Positions 44,389-52,491 of a stretch of 64,000 nt of DNA are shown one piece after another. Position 1 is the stretch's first letter. Each line of letters starts with the position of its first letter. The position numbers were made by a program, and so were the translations under genes. Under the pieces are notes generated by a model. It ran no database searches and was not told the origin of the DNA. It saw only the letters and a list, made by a program, of their open reading frames with translations. This DNA is from Bacteriovoracaceae bacterium UBA6261 (lineage in GTDB: Bacteria > Bdellovibrionota > Bacteriovoracia > Bacteriovoracales > Bacteriovoracaceae): assembly GCA_002440825.1 (NCBI GenBank), contig DJVH01000085.1, forward strand, positions 1-64,000, read 5' to 3'.

Positions 44389-45981
44389 ATGCAGACAACA
44401 ATTAAAGACAGCTCAAAAACGAGATCCCTTCTTTCTTTGATCCTTTTTGTCATCCTGGGACTTGCTGGCCTCGCTACATTATTCCAACTCTGGGAACAGG
44501 ACATCTTCTGGCAGATTAAAGCAGGAAGAGAAATTCTGCAGACATTCACCCTGCAGAAAACAGAACAGTGGTCATACACGGCTCAGGGAAATGCCTGGTT
44601 TAATTATCAGTGGCTCGCAACGATTATTATCTCTTTTGTTCATAAACTTTTTGATATTGAAGGGTTAATTTTTTTCCGCGCTTTATTACTTCTGTCACTC
44701 CTGGGAATTCTTTTAGCAACAATAAAAAAATTTGCCAGAGACCAGTTTTTACCAGTCTCTATTTTGATTCTTCCGTTTTTTTACTCTGCCATCGTTCCAC
44801 GCATTCAAATGCGTCCTGAATTTTTCGTCATCGTTCTCAACGCGCTTCTGGTTTTGATCTGGCATCTGGAAAAATCAGATAAATTCAAAATCCTGGCGAG
44901 CGCTTTGATTATCGCGATCTCAACCAATATTCATCCCGGCGTTGTTCCGTTTTTAATTTTATCATTCGCAGCGTTTGTCTTTAAGCTCGACATTCCCAAG
45001 TTCCGCAAAGCTCTTTATCTGTCGATTGCGTGCCTCTGCTTTTTTGCCACACCTTATGCTGCCGGCCTTCCTTCTTTTCTTCTTCGCCATCTGAATTATG
45101 AATCCAATACATCGCTGGCCAATCCCGAGTACTTCCCGCTTTCTCTGGAAGATTTTAAACTGCAGGACAACAGCCTCTTCGCCTGGTCTTGGTTGATCCT
45201 GACGGCCGCGACTTACGCTGGTTGGTTCGCCCAGAAAAAGCGTGACCTCTTTTTTTTGATCGCCTTTACAGGCTTGACTCTTCTTTGTGTGAAAACTCCC
45301 CGGGCGATTCCCTTTGCCATGTTGTTTGCTTTCCCTCTCCTTCTCTCAACAGCAACGAATTTGTGCCAGCGTGATTTTTTCCGGAAATATTTATCCGTCA
45401 TCCTTTCTTTTTGTTTTCTCTGGCATCTTATTCAGGTCATTACTTGCCCTTCTCCCATCGGACTTTCCTTGTACGATTATGACCTTCCTCAAACAACGCT
45501 CAGATTTATCAAAGAACATAAACCGCAGAAAAATATTCTTCACGCTCCTTCTTACGGCGATTATTTATTGAATGAACTTCCTGACTACCCGGTCTTTTTC
45601 GATTCTCGTGAAATTCCCTACGATCAAATGCAGAAAGAAGTTCGCGCAATGTTTGAACTCCCGCCTCTGATGATGACTTTCCTGGAAAAATACAAAATAA
45701 ACACAGTTCTTGTGCCGATGAACTTCATCCTTGCTCCATCAGTCAACGGAGCCAGCAGACGTGAAAGTTTTTTCAATCCGAGCAACTGGGCAGTCGTAAG
45801 CTTTGATCAGACATCCATGCTTCTTTTAAAACGAATTCCGGAGCACAAAGAACTTATCGCCCTGTATGAGTACAAAAATGCTCTGCCTGACAAGCCGATG
45901 AATTTAAATTCGGAAGAAACCAAAAAAGAACTGGCGAGATGCCGGCAGGAGAATCCAAGGCTTCCTTTCTGCCAGCAATGA
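44389..45981 (+). CDS. polytopic membrane protein, GT-C-like
   Basis: 530 residues with about ten hydrophobic helices. After the first helix comes LFQLWEQDIFWQIKAGREILQTFTL, an acidic pair in a loop that echoes the D-x-W/F-x pattern in dolichol-phosphate mannosyltransferase-like (GT-C) membrane proteins, though the fit is weak; the large soluble C-terminal part begins around residue 410. No classical catalytic motif confirms glycosyltransfer. The start is uncertain: TTG at 44323 and ATG at 44335 are in frame and no ribosome binding site is clear at any. Divergent from an SGNH hydrolase gene (22 bp gap). Converges on the Asn-heptad protein with a 1-bp gap. Confidence 0.6.
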   Translation: MQTTIKDSSKTRSLLSLILFVILGLAGLATLFQLWEQDIFWQIKAGREILQTFTLQKTEQWSYTAQGNAWFNYQWLATIIISFVHKLFDIEGLIFFRALLLLSLLGILLATIKKFARDQFLPVSILILPFFYSAIVPRIQMRPEFFVIVLNALLVLIWHLEKSDKFKILASALIIAISTNIHPGVVPFLILSFAAFVFKLDIPKFRKALYLSIACLCFFATPYAAGLPSFLLRHLNYESNTSLANPEYFPLSLEDFKLQDNSLFAWSWLILTAATYAGWFAQKKRDLFFLIAFTGLTLLCVKTPRAIPFAMLFAFPLLLSTATNLCQRDFFRKYLSVILSFCFLWHLIQVITCPSPIGLSLYDYDLPQTTLRFIKEHKPQKNILHAPSYGDYLLNELPDYPVFFDSREIPYDQMQKEVRAMFELPPLMMTFLEKYKINTVLVPMNFILAPSVNGASRRESFFNPSNWAVVSFDQTSMLLLKRIPEHKELIALYEYKNALPDKPMNLNSEETKKELARCRQENPRLPFCQQ

Positions 45982-45982
45982 T

Positions 45983-48244
45983 TTATTTATTCAGATCAGA
46001 AGAGGCCAGCGACTTCAACCCTTTCAGGTAGCGATCCTGACATTTGTTGTCGTAGGCGGCCTTAGCTTTTTCATAACCCTTGGACATGCTCATTGAATAA
46101 AGCAGTTCCGGGAACTCTTTACATTTTTTAGGAATTTTATCTTCACCCTGATGAGCGTATTGAAAGCAGTAAGCATCAGTATGAAGTCTCGTCATCCAGC
46201 TCATCTGCTCTTCTGAGAGTTTCATGTCGACATAGGTATTGGCCTTGAGAGATAGATCTTTTCTGAAATTCTCTTCAGCTTTAATCGTCTCTACATCTCT
46301 GGCGTCGCGTGCGACTATATCTTTAGAAATTTTTTCATATTCCTGCCCACAAAGTTCTTTGCGTTTAAAATGAGCAAAAATTCCTTTATGGGCTTCATTG
46401 ATTTTTATCCCGGCCATGTTCTTGCCGTCTAGACAAGCTTCAATATAAGCAGTTTTGTTACCTTCATGATTCTCTTTTAAACGATCGACAACTTTCTCAT
46501 CATATTTCTTTTTTTCTTTCATGGTCTTGTCGAGACGGTCATTGATCTCTTCTATTTTATCGTCGCGATTCTCCAGCCCATCAGCTGACTTCGAATAAAA
46601 TTGATTTTCTGCCGCTAAAATTTTTAAACGTAAATCCTGCATCGTATTTTCAGCTGACAAAATCTTTCTCTGAAGGTCTTTGAGCTGACTGCAGAAATAG
46701 CCTGCTCCATTGTCTTTTGAAGCCTGAACATTATTTTTATCGGCAAATGTGAGAACGCGGTCATACTCCTTAAGCTTTTGATCAAGCTCATCTGCGGCGC
46801 TGTAATAAAGTTTGCGGCACGCGGTGGGCATTGTCTGATCCTTAAATTTTTCCATAAACAGATCGCGGTCAAAGCGCATGTCTCTCATACTGTCGGCGAG
46901 TTGTTTCACGTAATCGTTAGTAAGATTCTTCCCGTCAAAAAATTCAAAGGCCGTAAGATAAGCATCAACGGCTTGTTCAAGTTTAACCAGATCGTTAAGC
47001 TGTGTATCCCAGACAGTCATCGCTCTTTCTAAATCTTCCCACTCCAGTTTCTTTTTCTTAGCGCCGGTAAACAGTTCGTAAAGAAAACTGATTCCCGAAC
47101 TCACTCCCTGAATCGCCAGGTTTACGGCTACGCCACCGAGAGCTGCTCCGGCCGCTGTATAAAAAGCGACTTTGGCCATGTGGTTGGGATCGAGCATCTG
47201 GGCCATCATTTTGTTGGATTCAGCCCAGTTGGTATTGAAACCTTCCATATTTTTATTGGCCGCTGCCATTTGAGTATTGGAGTTGTTCCAGTTGTTGTTG
47301 GCGTTGGCAATCTGAGTATTGGTGTTATTCCAATTGTTGTTAGCGTTTCCTATCTGAACATTTGTATTGTTGAAGTTATTGTTGAAAGCCCCTAGCTGGT
47401 TATTGGTATTGGCCCAATTCGTATTGGCGTTCCCAAGCTGAGTATTCGTGTTGCCAAGAACAGTATTGGTGTTATTCCAATTGTTGTTTGCATTTCCCAG
47501 CTGAACGTTTGTATTGCCCCAGTTGGTATTGGCATTGCCCAATTGCACATTGGTATTTCCTACCGTCGTGTTGAGATTATCGATACTGGATTTAAGCCCG
47601 GATGTATCAAGCGTAAAACTGAAATTAGGCGTCGGCGAATTGGTCGAATTGCCTGCGCCAAGCAGGTTTCCTAAACTCAACCCTTCAGCATGTGCCTCTT
47701 TCAAGACAAATTGCTGAATCCAGTTAAGCCAAGTCGTTTTCTGTTCTGTGGATTCACCTTTATAGGTAAGCAGGGTCCGATGCAGCTGCTCGACTTCAGC
47801 GTTGACGTTTTTATTGAATCCTAGTCGGATAAATGAAGTAATGATCAGGACGCGATTGCTCTCTTCTTTAAGATCTATTTTCACCTGGCGGTTTAATTTC
47901 TTGAAAGGACCTTCAAGCTTATAGGAATTTCCTGTCCCCTTCAGCTGAATAGTTCTGCCAAAAGTTTTCTGAATGGTATGGGCCAGTTGATTGAGATTAG
48001 TTTTTTCCTGAGGATTTTTTAAATAGGTAAAAGTCGTCTCAACAATAGGCACTTCGGTTTTTCCAAACCACAACGTTTTCTTGAACAGTTTCATCTGCAA
48101 TTCAGATTTTCCTTCTGATCTTTGTATCAATGGAGTGTAATTCCATGTTGAATTAAATTCTTGTGCATCCAGAACAGCTGCTAACGACGGTGTTACCGAA
48201 TTGAAAAGGAATAAAGAAACAACGGCCAAAGATTTAATCTTCAT
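45983..48244 (-). CDS. exported protein with asparagine-rich heptad repeat and membrane helix
   Basis: 753 residues from the ATG at 48244. Signal peptide (KSLAVVSLFLFNSVTPSLAA), a domain of about 200 residues, then residues about 223-348 made of 18 heptads with the pattern N-x-N-x-x-(L/W/I)-(G/N/A). Next is a hydrophobic segment (residues about 355-385) that looks like a membrane helix (AAGAALGGVAVNLAIQGV), and then about 350 residues of highly charged helix with coiled-coil stretches (DLERAMTVWDTQLNDLVKLEQAV). No family recognised. It converges on the GT-C-like gene. The GTG-free ATG is preceded by a weak site. The repeat has hydrophobic residues every seven, so it may form a coiled coil or stacked layer. 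Confidence 0.65.
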   Translation of the reverse strand: MKIKSLAVVSLFLFNSVTPSLAAVLDAQEFNSTWNYTPLIQRSEGKSELQMKLFKKTLWFGKTEVPIVETTFTYLKNPQEKTNLNQLAHTIQKTFGRTIQLKGTGNSYKLEGPFKKLNRQVKIDLKEESNRVLIITSFIRLGFNKNVNAEVEQLHRTLLTYKGESTEQKTTWLNWIQQFVLKEAHAEGLSLGNLLGAGNSTNSPTPNFSFTLDTSGLKSSIDNLNTTVGNTNVQLGNANTNWGNTNVQLGNANNNWNNTNTVLGNTNTQLGNANTNWANTNNQLGAFNNNFNNTNVQIGNANNNWNNTNTQIANANNNWNNSNTQMAAANKNMEGFNTNWAESNKMMAQMLDPNHMAKVAFYTAAGAALGGVAVNLAIQGVSSGISFLYELFTGAKKKKLEWEDLERAMTVWDTQLNDLVKLEQAVDAYLTAFEFFDGKNLTNDYVKQLADSMRDMRFDRDLFMEKFKDQTMPTACRKLYYSAADELDQKLKEYDRVLTFADKNNVQASKDNGAGYFCSQLKDLQRKILSAENTMQDLRLKILAAENQFYSKSADGLENRDDKIEEINDRLDKTMKEKKKYDEKVVDRLKENHEGNKTAYIEACLDGKNMAGIKINEAHKGIFAHFKRKELCGQEYEKISKDIVARDARDVETIKAEENFRKDLSLKANTYVDMKLSEEQMSWMTRLHTDAYCFQYAHQGEDKIPKKCKEFPELLYSMSMSKGYEKAKAAYDNKCQDRYLKGLKSLASSDLNK
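47201..47578 (-). repeat. heptad-coding repeat inside the Asn-rich protein (18 units of 21 bp)
   Basis: Each unit is 21 bp and encodes seven residues such as NTNVQLG or NANNNWN. The amino-acid pattern is kept over 18 units, but the DNA is not identical between units, so it is a protein-level repeat that has diverged, not a recent tandem duplication. Units 1-7 alternate L and W at position six, most regularly in units 1-5. Later units change to I, F or M. Confidence 0.85.
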
Positions 48245-48283
48245 GCTTTCACCACTTTTAAGAAATGTCTTTTCACTTTTCGG

Positions 48284-48303
48284 CAAGTTTGCGCCAAAAC
48301 TTG
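48284..48303. repeat. 7-bp hairpin upstream of the Asn-heptad gene
   Basis: CAAGTTT-GCGCCA-AAACTTG, a perfect 7-bp stem with a 6-nt loop, 40 bp before the start of the minus-strand gene, so it would lie in its 5' leader. May affect translation; no downstream T-run on the plus strand. Confidence 0.4.
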
Positions 48304-48407
48304 AACACTCAGGTCGGGTATAAACTTCCAACGGCTTACCCCGAAAGGCCGGAGATCATTTGTCAAAAGTGACCCATAAAAAAATAGTTTTCATGTTGAT
48401 ATCAGGG

Positions 48408-48470
48408 CGATTAATGCAGGCAAAACGATTGCACACCACCAACTTGTTTGCCTGCTTCACTAATTAATCG
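48408..48470. repeat. nested inverted repeat upstream of a lipoprotein gene
   Basis: Two perfect stems are nested: outer CGATTAAT (48408-48415) with ATTAATCG (48463-48470), and inner GCAGGCAAA (48416-48424) with TTTGCCTGC (48447-48455). The inner stem continues straight from the outer on the 5' side and a 7-nt bulge (TTCACTA) interrupts the 3' side. The apical loop is 22 nt. 35 bp separate it from the ATG at 48506. It looks like an RNA structure or a double operator, not a terminator: no T-run follows directly. Confidence 0.6.
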
Positions 48471-48505
48471 ATTGGCAGGGTTAAATACTTTTTTGGGAGG
48501 TTTTG

Positions 48506-49549
48506 ATGAAATTGAATATATTTCTAATGGTCCTTGCTACGCTTTCACTCACGGCCTGTAATGATGACGATAATCCGACAACACCAGCTCCAGGGACTGG
48601 AGGTACAACTCCGGTTGAGACGCAAAATGCTTTTGTGACCGTCAACAATGCGCTAACTTCATTGGCCGGAACATTTCCGACAGCGACTTGTGATGCGACC
48701 ACGGGAGCTCCTTCGACAGCACCAGGTTCAGCGACTTTCGTGACTGATAAAATTTTCTGCTCATTAAGTTCAGGAGCGACAAGTACAGGATCAATCAGAA
48801 GCGGATATGCAAGAACTGCTGGTCTCTTCTGTGCAATCAACAAAGCTTCACCTCTGACCAACACTACAACTCCTACTGTTCATGACAATGTGTCCATTTC
48901 TGAATCAGATCCTTGTTTCACAACGGGTCCAGTTGATTTAAATGCGGATGGAGATACTGCTGACACTGTTCCCGTTTCATTCCGTGAGACAACCGGCGGA
49001 CAGGGTGATTTTGACACGAAAGTTGAAATGCAGACAAATGCGATTGCCTTCAATACTTCCGGCACAAGCGATACAACACTCTATATGAAAAATGCAGCAG
49101 ATTTAACAACGGCAAAATCGGTAACAGCAACCGGAGTTTCTGAAGCAGTGTTGAAGAAATCGTCTGGTGAAGTTTTTTATGAGAACCGTGACTACACCAA
49201 CAACAATCACACACGCATGTACGGAAAAGGAGCTGTGGCAACCAACGGTACCATTTCGAACCTCACCAACCTGCAAGTCATTGAAGCTTCCGGCAACACT
49301 GGATCAGAAGCAAACTCAGTCATGTTTGCGACAGATGGAACAAATGTCTGGCAGGATCAATATGTGGGAACAACTCGGGCGACAGGCTTTGATACTTGTA
49401 CGACAACAACGACAGGTGGAACTCCTAATTGTACAGCTCTGGTTATTCCTTACGATGCCGGATTCCACGATTTCACTGCAAACCCTGCGACCAATTATAA
49501 TAACGGCACGATGATGTCTACCACCGCGCCGATCACCATGAGTTTCTAG
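48506..49549 (+). CDS. predicted lipoprotein with EF-hand-like loop
   Basis: 347 residues. The lipobox is LTAC (lipid Cys18), then NDDDNPTTPAPG, a low-complexity spacer of the kind found after lipidation. The mature part is Thr/Ser/Gly-rich with strand-like pattern and paired Cys. Residues 144-153 (DLNADGDTAD) match the D-x-N-x-D-G-x-x-D calcium loop. No family recognised. A GGGAGG site lies 5 nt before the ATG at 48506; a TTG three bases earlier is less likely. It follows the nested inverted repeat. Confidence 0.72.
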   Translation: MKLNIFLMVLATLSLTACNDDDNPTTPAPGTGGTTPVETQNAFVTVNNALTSLAGTFPTATCDATTGAPSTAPGSATFVTDKIFCSLSSGATSTGSIRSGYARTAGLFCAINKASPLTNTTTPTVHDNVSISESDPCFTTGPVDLNADGDTADTVPVSFRETTGGQGDFDTKVEMQTNAIAFNTSGTSDTTLYMKNAADLTTAKSVTATGVSEAVLKKSSGEVFYENRDYTNNNHTRMYGKGAVATNGTISNLTNLQVIEASGNTGSEANSVMFATDGTNVWQDQYVGTTRATGFDTCTTTTTGGTPNCTALVIPYDAGFHDFTANPATNYNNGTMMSTTAPITMSF

Positions 49550-49574
49550 GATTGAATTCATAATGGAAAGCGGT

Positions 49575-49928
49575 CTATTGAGGGCATTCGTCGAGATTAG
49601 CGGATACCTCAATGGATCGTTCTTCCTGATCAATGTTCAGACAGAAAGGATTACCGGCATCAAGACTGCTTTTTGCGAACATGGAAACATCTTCGCAATC
49701 GTTTCCGTCGATAATCATATACCAGTCATCTTTCCATTTCCCGTTTACGGCAGATTGGTAATGGACACCGTTAAAGAAACTTTGACAGTCTAGCAGAACT
49801 CGTTTTTCCGGGTTGAGGACTGAAAGCTCCATTTGATAATCCATTCCAGGCACTCGTTGATAGCCGTTAATCAACAATTTTGCGTCCGAAAAGGAAAGCA
49901 TCAGGGCGATCATCATGAGCACTTTCAT
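49575..49928 (-). CDS. small exported protein, unknown
   Basis: 117 residues with a short hydrophobic leader (MKVLMMIALMLSFSDA) and a mature part containing three Cys (DCQSFFN, NDCEDV, PFCLNID) and a fourth near the end (DECPQ), consistent with disulfides. No recognised family. Converges on the lipoprotein gene (25 bp gap). Confidence 0.55.
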   Translation of the reverse strand: MKVLMMIALMLSFSDAKLLINGYQRVPGMDYQMELSVLNPEKRVLLDCQSFFNGVHYQSAVNGKWKDDWYMIIDGNDCEDVSMFAKSSLDAGNPFCLNIDQEERSIEVSANLDECPQ

Positions 49929-50002
49929 AAGTCCTTCCTTGTTAATTAAACGTTAGACCCCGATGAAGGAACGCGAACTGATCTGCATCAGTTTTCCAAT
50001 AA

Positions 50003-50028
50003 AAAAGGCCCCTGAAAAGGAGCCTTTT
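50003..50028 (-). terminator. intrinsic terminator for the 147-residue exported protein
   Basis: The stem AAAAGGC...GCCTTTT with internal mismatch (AAAAGGCTCC / GGGGCCTTTT on the minus strand, TTTTCA loop region) continues into a T-run on the minus strand. It is positioned 24 bp after the stop of the gene at 50052-50495. Confidence 0.7.
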
Positions 50029-50051
50029 GGCAGTTAGATAGCGATTATCTT

Positions 50052-50495
50052 TTATTTTCTTTTAGCATCGATTTCAAGTGTCTTTTTAATCAAAGCAGTT
50101 GCTGCTTTTGATTGCATTTGATTGCGGTGACAAGAAGCAAATGAAGCAATCATGACTTCCTTTTTGTTCTTCGTAATGATGATGCGTGAAGATGGAGCAT
50201 CCATACATCTTGGTTTGTTGGCATCGAGATCAACAATTACATCTTTTGCTTTTACTGCTTCGATATTGTCTTTGATTTCCTGAACTGTATTTGGTGATAG
50301 ATCTTCAAGTTGAGTTTTTGTTTTAGTCGTTCCTCTAGTTGTCACGACTTCAACTTTACCCGTTTCATAAACAGAGAGAACTGAGCTGTATGGAATCGGC
50401 GCAAAGCCTGAACCGCGTGTGAACTTGATAAGAGCTTCGCCTGAAAAAGCGTTAGCTGAAAGAACAAGTGTTGCCATAAGAACGATTGATTTCAT
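50052..50495 (-). CDS. small exported protein, unknown
   Basis: 147 residues with signal peptide (MKSIVLMATLVLSANAFSG), then a beta-strand-rich mature domain (ALIKFTRGSGFAPIPYSSVLSVYETGKVEVVTTRG) and two Cys (PRCMDAPSS and ASCHRNQ), likely disulfide-linked. No family recognised. Own terminator, so monocistronic. Confidence 0.62.
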   Translation of the reverse strand: MKSIVLMATLVLSANAFSGEALIKFTRGSGFAPIPYSSVLSVYETGKVEVVTTRGTTKTKTQLEDLSPNTVQEIKDNIEAVKAKDVIVDLDANKPRCMDAPSSRIIITKNKKEVMIASFASCHRNQMQSKAATALIKKTLEIDAKRK

Positions 50496-50577
50496 AAAAG
50501 ACTCCCGAGGTTTTGTTTGGTGTCTTTTATCAGATTTACGTCTTCTTGGGGGTAAGCTCTGTAGAATTTTCAGCCTG

Positions 50578-52287
50578 CTAATTAAGAATTTGAAATGGTC
50601 TTGAGTCTTTCGGCAAAGTTACAATAAATCTCGTTCCTTCCCCCTCGTTGCTGGTAACGCTCACCTGTCCGCCGTGAGCTTCTGTCACCCCTTTCACGAG
50701 CGTGAGTCCCAGTCCCCACCCTTTTTTACTGCCTGTCTGTGCCGTATGTGACCGCTGGAAAGGCTCAAATAATGCAAGTTGTTCACCCTTAGGAATTGGA
50801 TTGCCAAAGTTGTGAACGATGATCTGGGCGGTTTCACCGGTTTGTTTCAGTGAGACCGTAATCAACTGTTGAGGGTAGCCGTATTTAACTGCATTGCTGG
50901 CCAGATTTTCAATGACTCTTCTCAGGCCATCTTCATTCCAGAATCCGGCAATGGAATCGCGGTCAGTTTCCAGAATAAATCGATCGCCATAAGCAGCTCC
51001 AAGTTCACGCAAAGTCATGATGGCTATTTCTCTCAGGTCACACTGATTCATCGTCAAGGAAAGCGATTCACCGGCGCGAATTCTGCTGGCGTCGAGAAGA
51101 TCGCGGATCATCTGATCCATCCGATCAATACTTCTGATAATTTTGACGGCAAGCTGTTGGGTCTTTTCAACATTTTCAGGTCTGCGAAGAATAAATTGCG
51201 CTCCCATTTTAGCAGCGGTCAAGGGAGTCCTCAAATCATGAGTTAAGGTCGCCACAAACTGTTCGCGCAATTCGCGCTCTTTTTCAAGATTAGTTGCATA
51301 TTGATGAACATCTACCAATTCGCGGTCGAGTTTGCTCATTTCCGAATGATAAACGTACTCCGTTTCCTGTTCTTTGTTAAAGCGATCAAGTGTGACAGCG
51401 ATAAAATTTGTCATTGAGTTGATAAAGCGCAGATCTTCTTCTTTCAGATGATTATTGCATTCAAATTGAAGCACTCCAAATGTTTCCAGATTGGAAAGAG
51501 ACAACGGAAGAGCAATGAATCTGTTTGTCTGTTCTTTCGAAAGATCACCTTCTTCTAAAGAACAAATGGGCAACTCAAATTCATTGTGTATAGGATTCGC
51601 AAGGCAGGCATGAGAGATCGGACAGACAAGGTATTCGAATAAATTCTGCGCGTGGACGATGGCGCGATCGCGGCACTCTTCTCCAGCTTTGGGGTCATGC
51701 CAGACGGTAGAAACAATTCCGTAATTTTTTTTCTCGAGAAGAGTGATTGTGTGAAATGAATAAAGTGTGTTGAGCGTCTGATAGATTTCGGGAAATGTCT
51801 TTTCAACGGATTCAAATGTCGCAAAAATACGGCTTATTTCATAGAGAATCTCAAGACGTTCATTGCCAAAATCATCATTTGATTTCGCTTCTTCATCAAA
51901 GATGGCTTCAGAGTTTTCTTCAATACCTGAAGTGATGACATCCGCAGTGAGGTCACCAAGAATACTTAGGAGTTCGACAAATAAATAACGAAACGACTCC
52001 TTCAACTCTTCGGCATCAGCTTGTTCAAGCTGAAATTGATATTGATCAAAATTGATCCCAGTGCTGTCAACTTTCAAATTCTGAAGCAGAGGAAATTTAT
52101 CTTTACACTGAAAGAGAACACGATTCACAATCGCCATTAAAGTGAGTTGGTTAAGTGAACGTGAGGCTTTTCGCGAAAGCGCTTTGAGCGCATGACTGAA
52201 GACTGCGACGATTTTTTTCGCCGGCAGATTCTTCGTTGCTTGCTCGAGCCAAGCATCTATTTGTTCTTCACTATGGTTGTTATACAT
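50578..52287 (-). CDS. sensor histidine kinase with GAF-like region
   Basis: 569 residues, no membrane helices, so cytoplasmic. The N-terminal about 300 residues contain a GAF-like segment (RLEILYEISRIFATFESVE ... FIALPLSLSNLETFGVLQFECNNH). The HisKA dimerisation box is LTHDLRTPLTAAKMG with the phospho-acceptor His intact, followed by the ATPase domain N-box (NLASNAVKYG) and G-boxes (GWGLGLTLVKG). Thus it is a full, active-looking kinase. The gene is divergent from the PAS sensor gene, separated by about 200 bp. No response regulator is next to it except the receiver at 53951. Confidence 0.9.
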   Translation of the reverse strand: MYNNHSEEQIDAWLEQATKNLPAKKIVAVFSHALKALSRKASRSLNQLTLMAIVNRVLFQCKDKFPLLQNLKVDSTGINFDQYQFQLEQADAEELKESFRYLFVELLSILGDLTADVITSGIEENSEAIFDEEAKSNDDFGNERLEILYEISRIFATFESVEKTFPEIYQTLNTLYSFHTITLLEKKNYGIVSTVWHDPKAGEECRDRAIVHAQNLFEYLVCPISHACLANPIHNEFELPICSLEEGDLSKEQTNRFIALPLSLSNLETFGVLQFECNNHLKEEDLRFINSMTNFIAVTLDRFNKEQETEYVYHSEMSKLDRELVDVHQYATNLEKERELREQFVATLTHDLRTPLTAAKMGAQFILRRPENVEKTQQLAVKIIRSIDRMDQMIRDLLDASRIRAGESLSLTMNQCDLREIAIMTLRELGAAYGDRFILETDRDSIAGFWNEDGLRRVIENLASNAVKYGYPQQLITVSLKQTGETAQIIVHNFGNPIPKGEQLALFEPFQRSHTAQTGSKKGWGLGLTLVKGVTEAHGGQVSVTSNEGEGTRFIVTLPKDSRPFQILN

Positions 52288-52491
52288 ATTGCGCTTGTTA
52301 AAAAGTGATTCGCCGATCGTGTGAAGGAAGGGCGCGGCTTTTTTCCCTTAAATACGCACATCCGTCAAGAAGTCTGCCTTAAGAGATTCATTAGAAAAAA
52401 CTTATATTACTATTAGCCTTTATATATTTTTCGCGAAGACAAAGGCGTGGTGGAATTTCCTGAAGAATGCTTTAAGAAGCTTGGGAGTTCC

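Noticed and set aside
47201..47578. CRISPR-like array
   Set aside because: The periodic sequence lies in one reading frame of a gene, the units are 21 bp with no spacers, and repeat units differ; it is a protein repeat.
48300..48360. Cyclic-di-GMP or other known riboswitch in the leader of the Asn-heptad gene
   Set aside because: There are hairpins and a GC-rich segment, but the conserved core sequences of GEMM, cobalamin, fluoride or guanidine classes are missing.
48481..48864. Minus-strand open frame of 127 residues
   Set aside because: It overlaps the lipoprotein gene on the opposite strand, starts mid-gene without a ribosome binding site and has an Ala/Val-rich composition typical of an antisense shadow.
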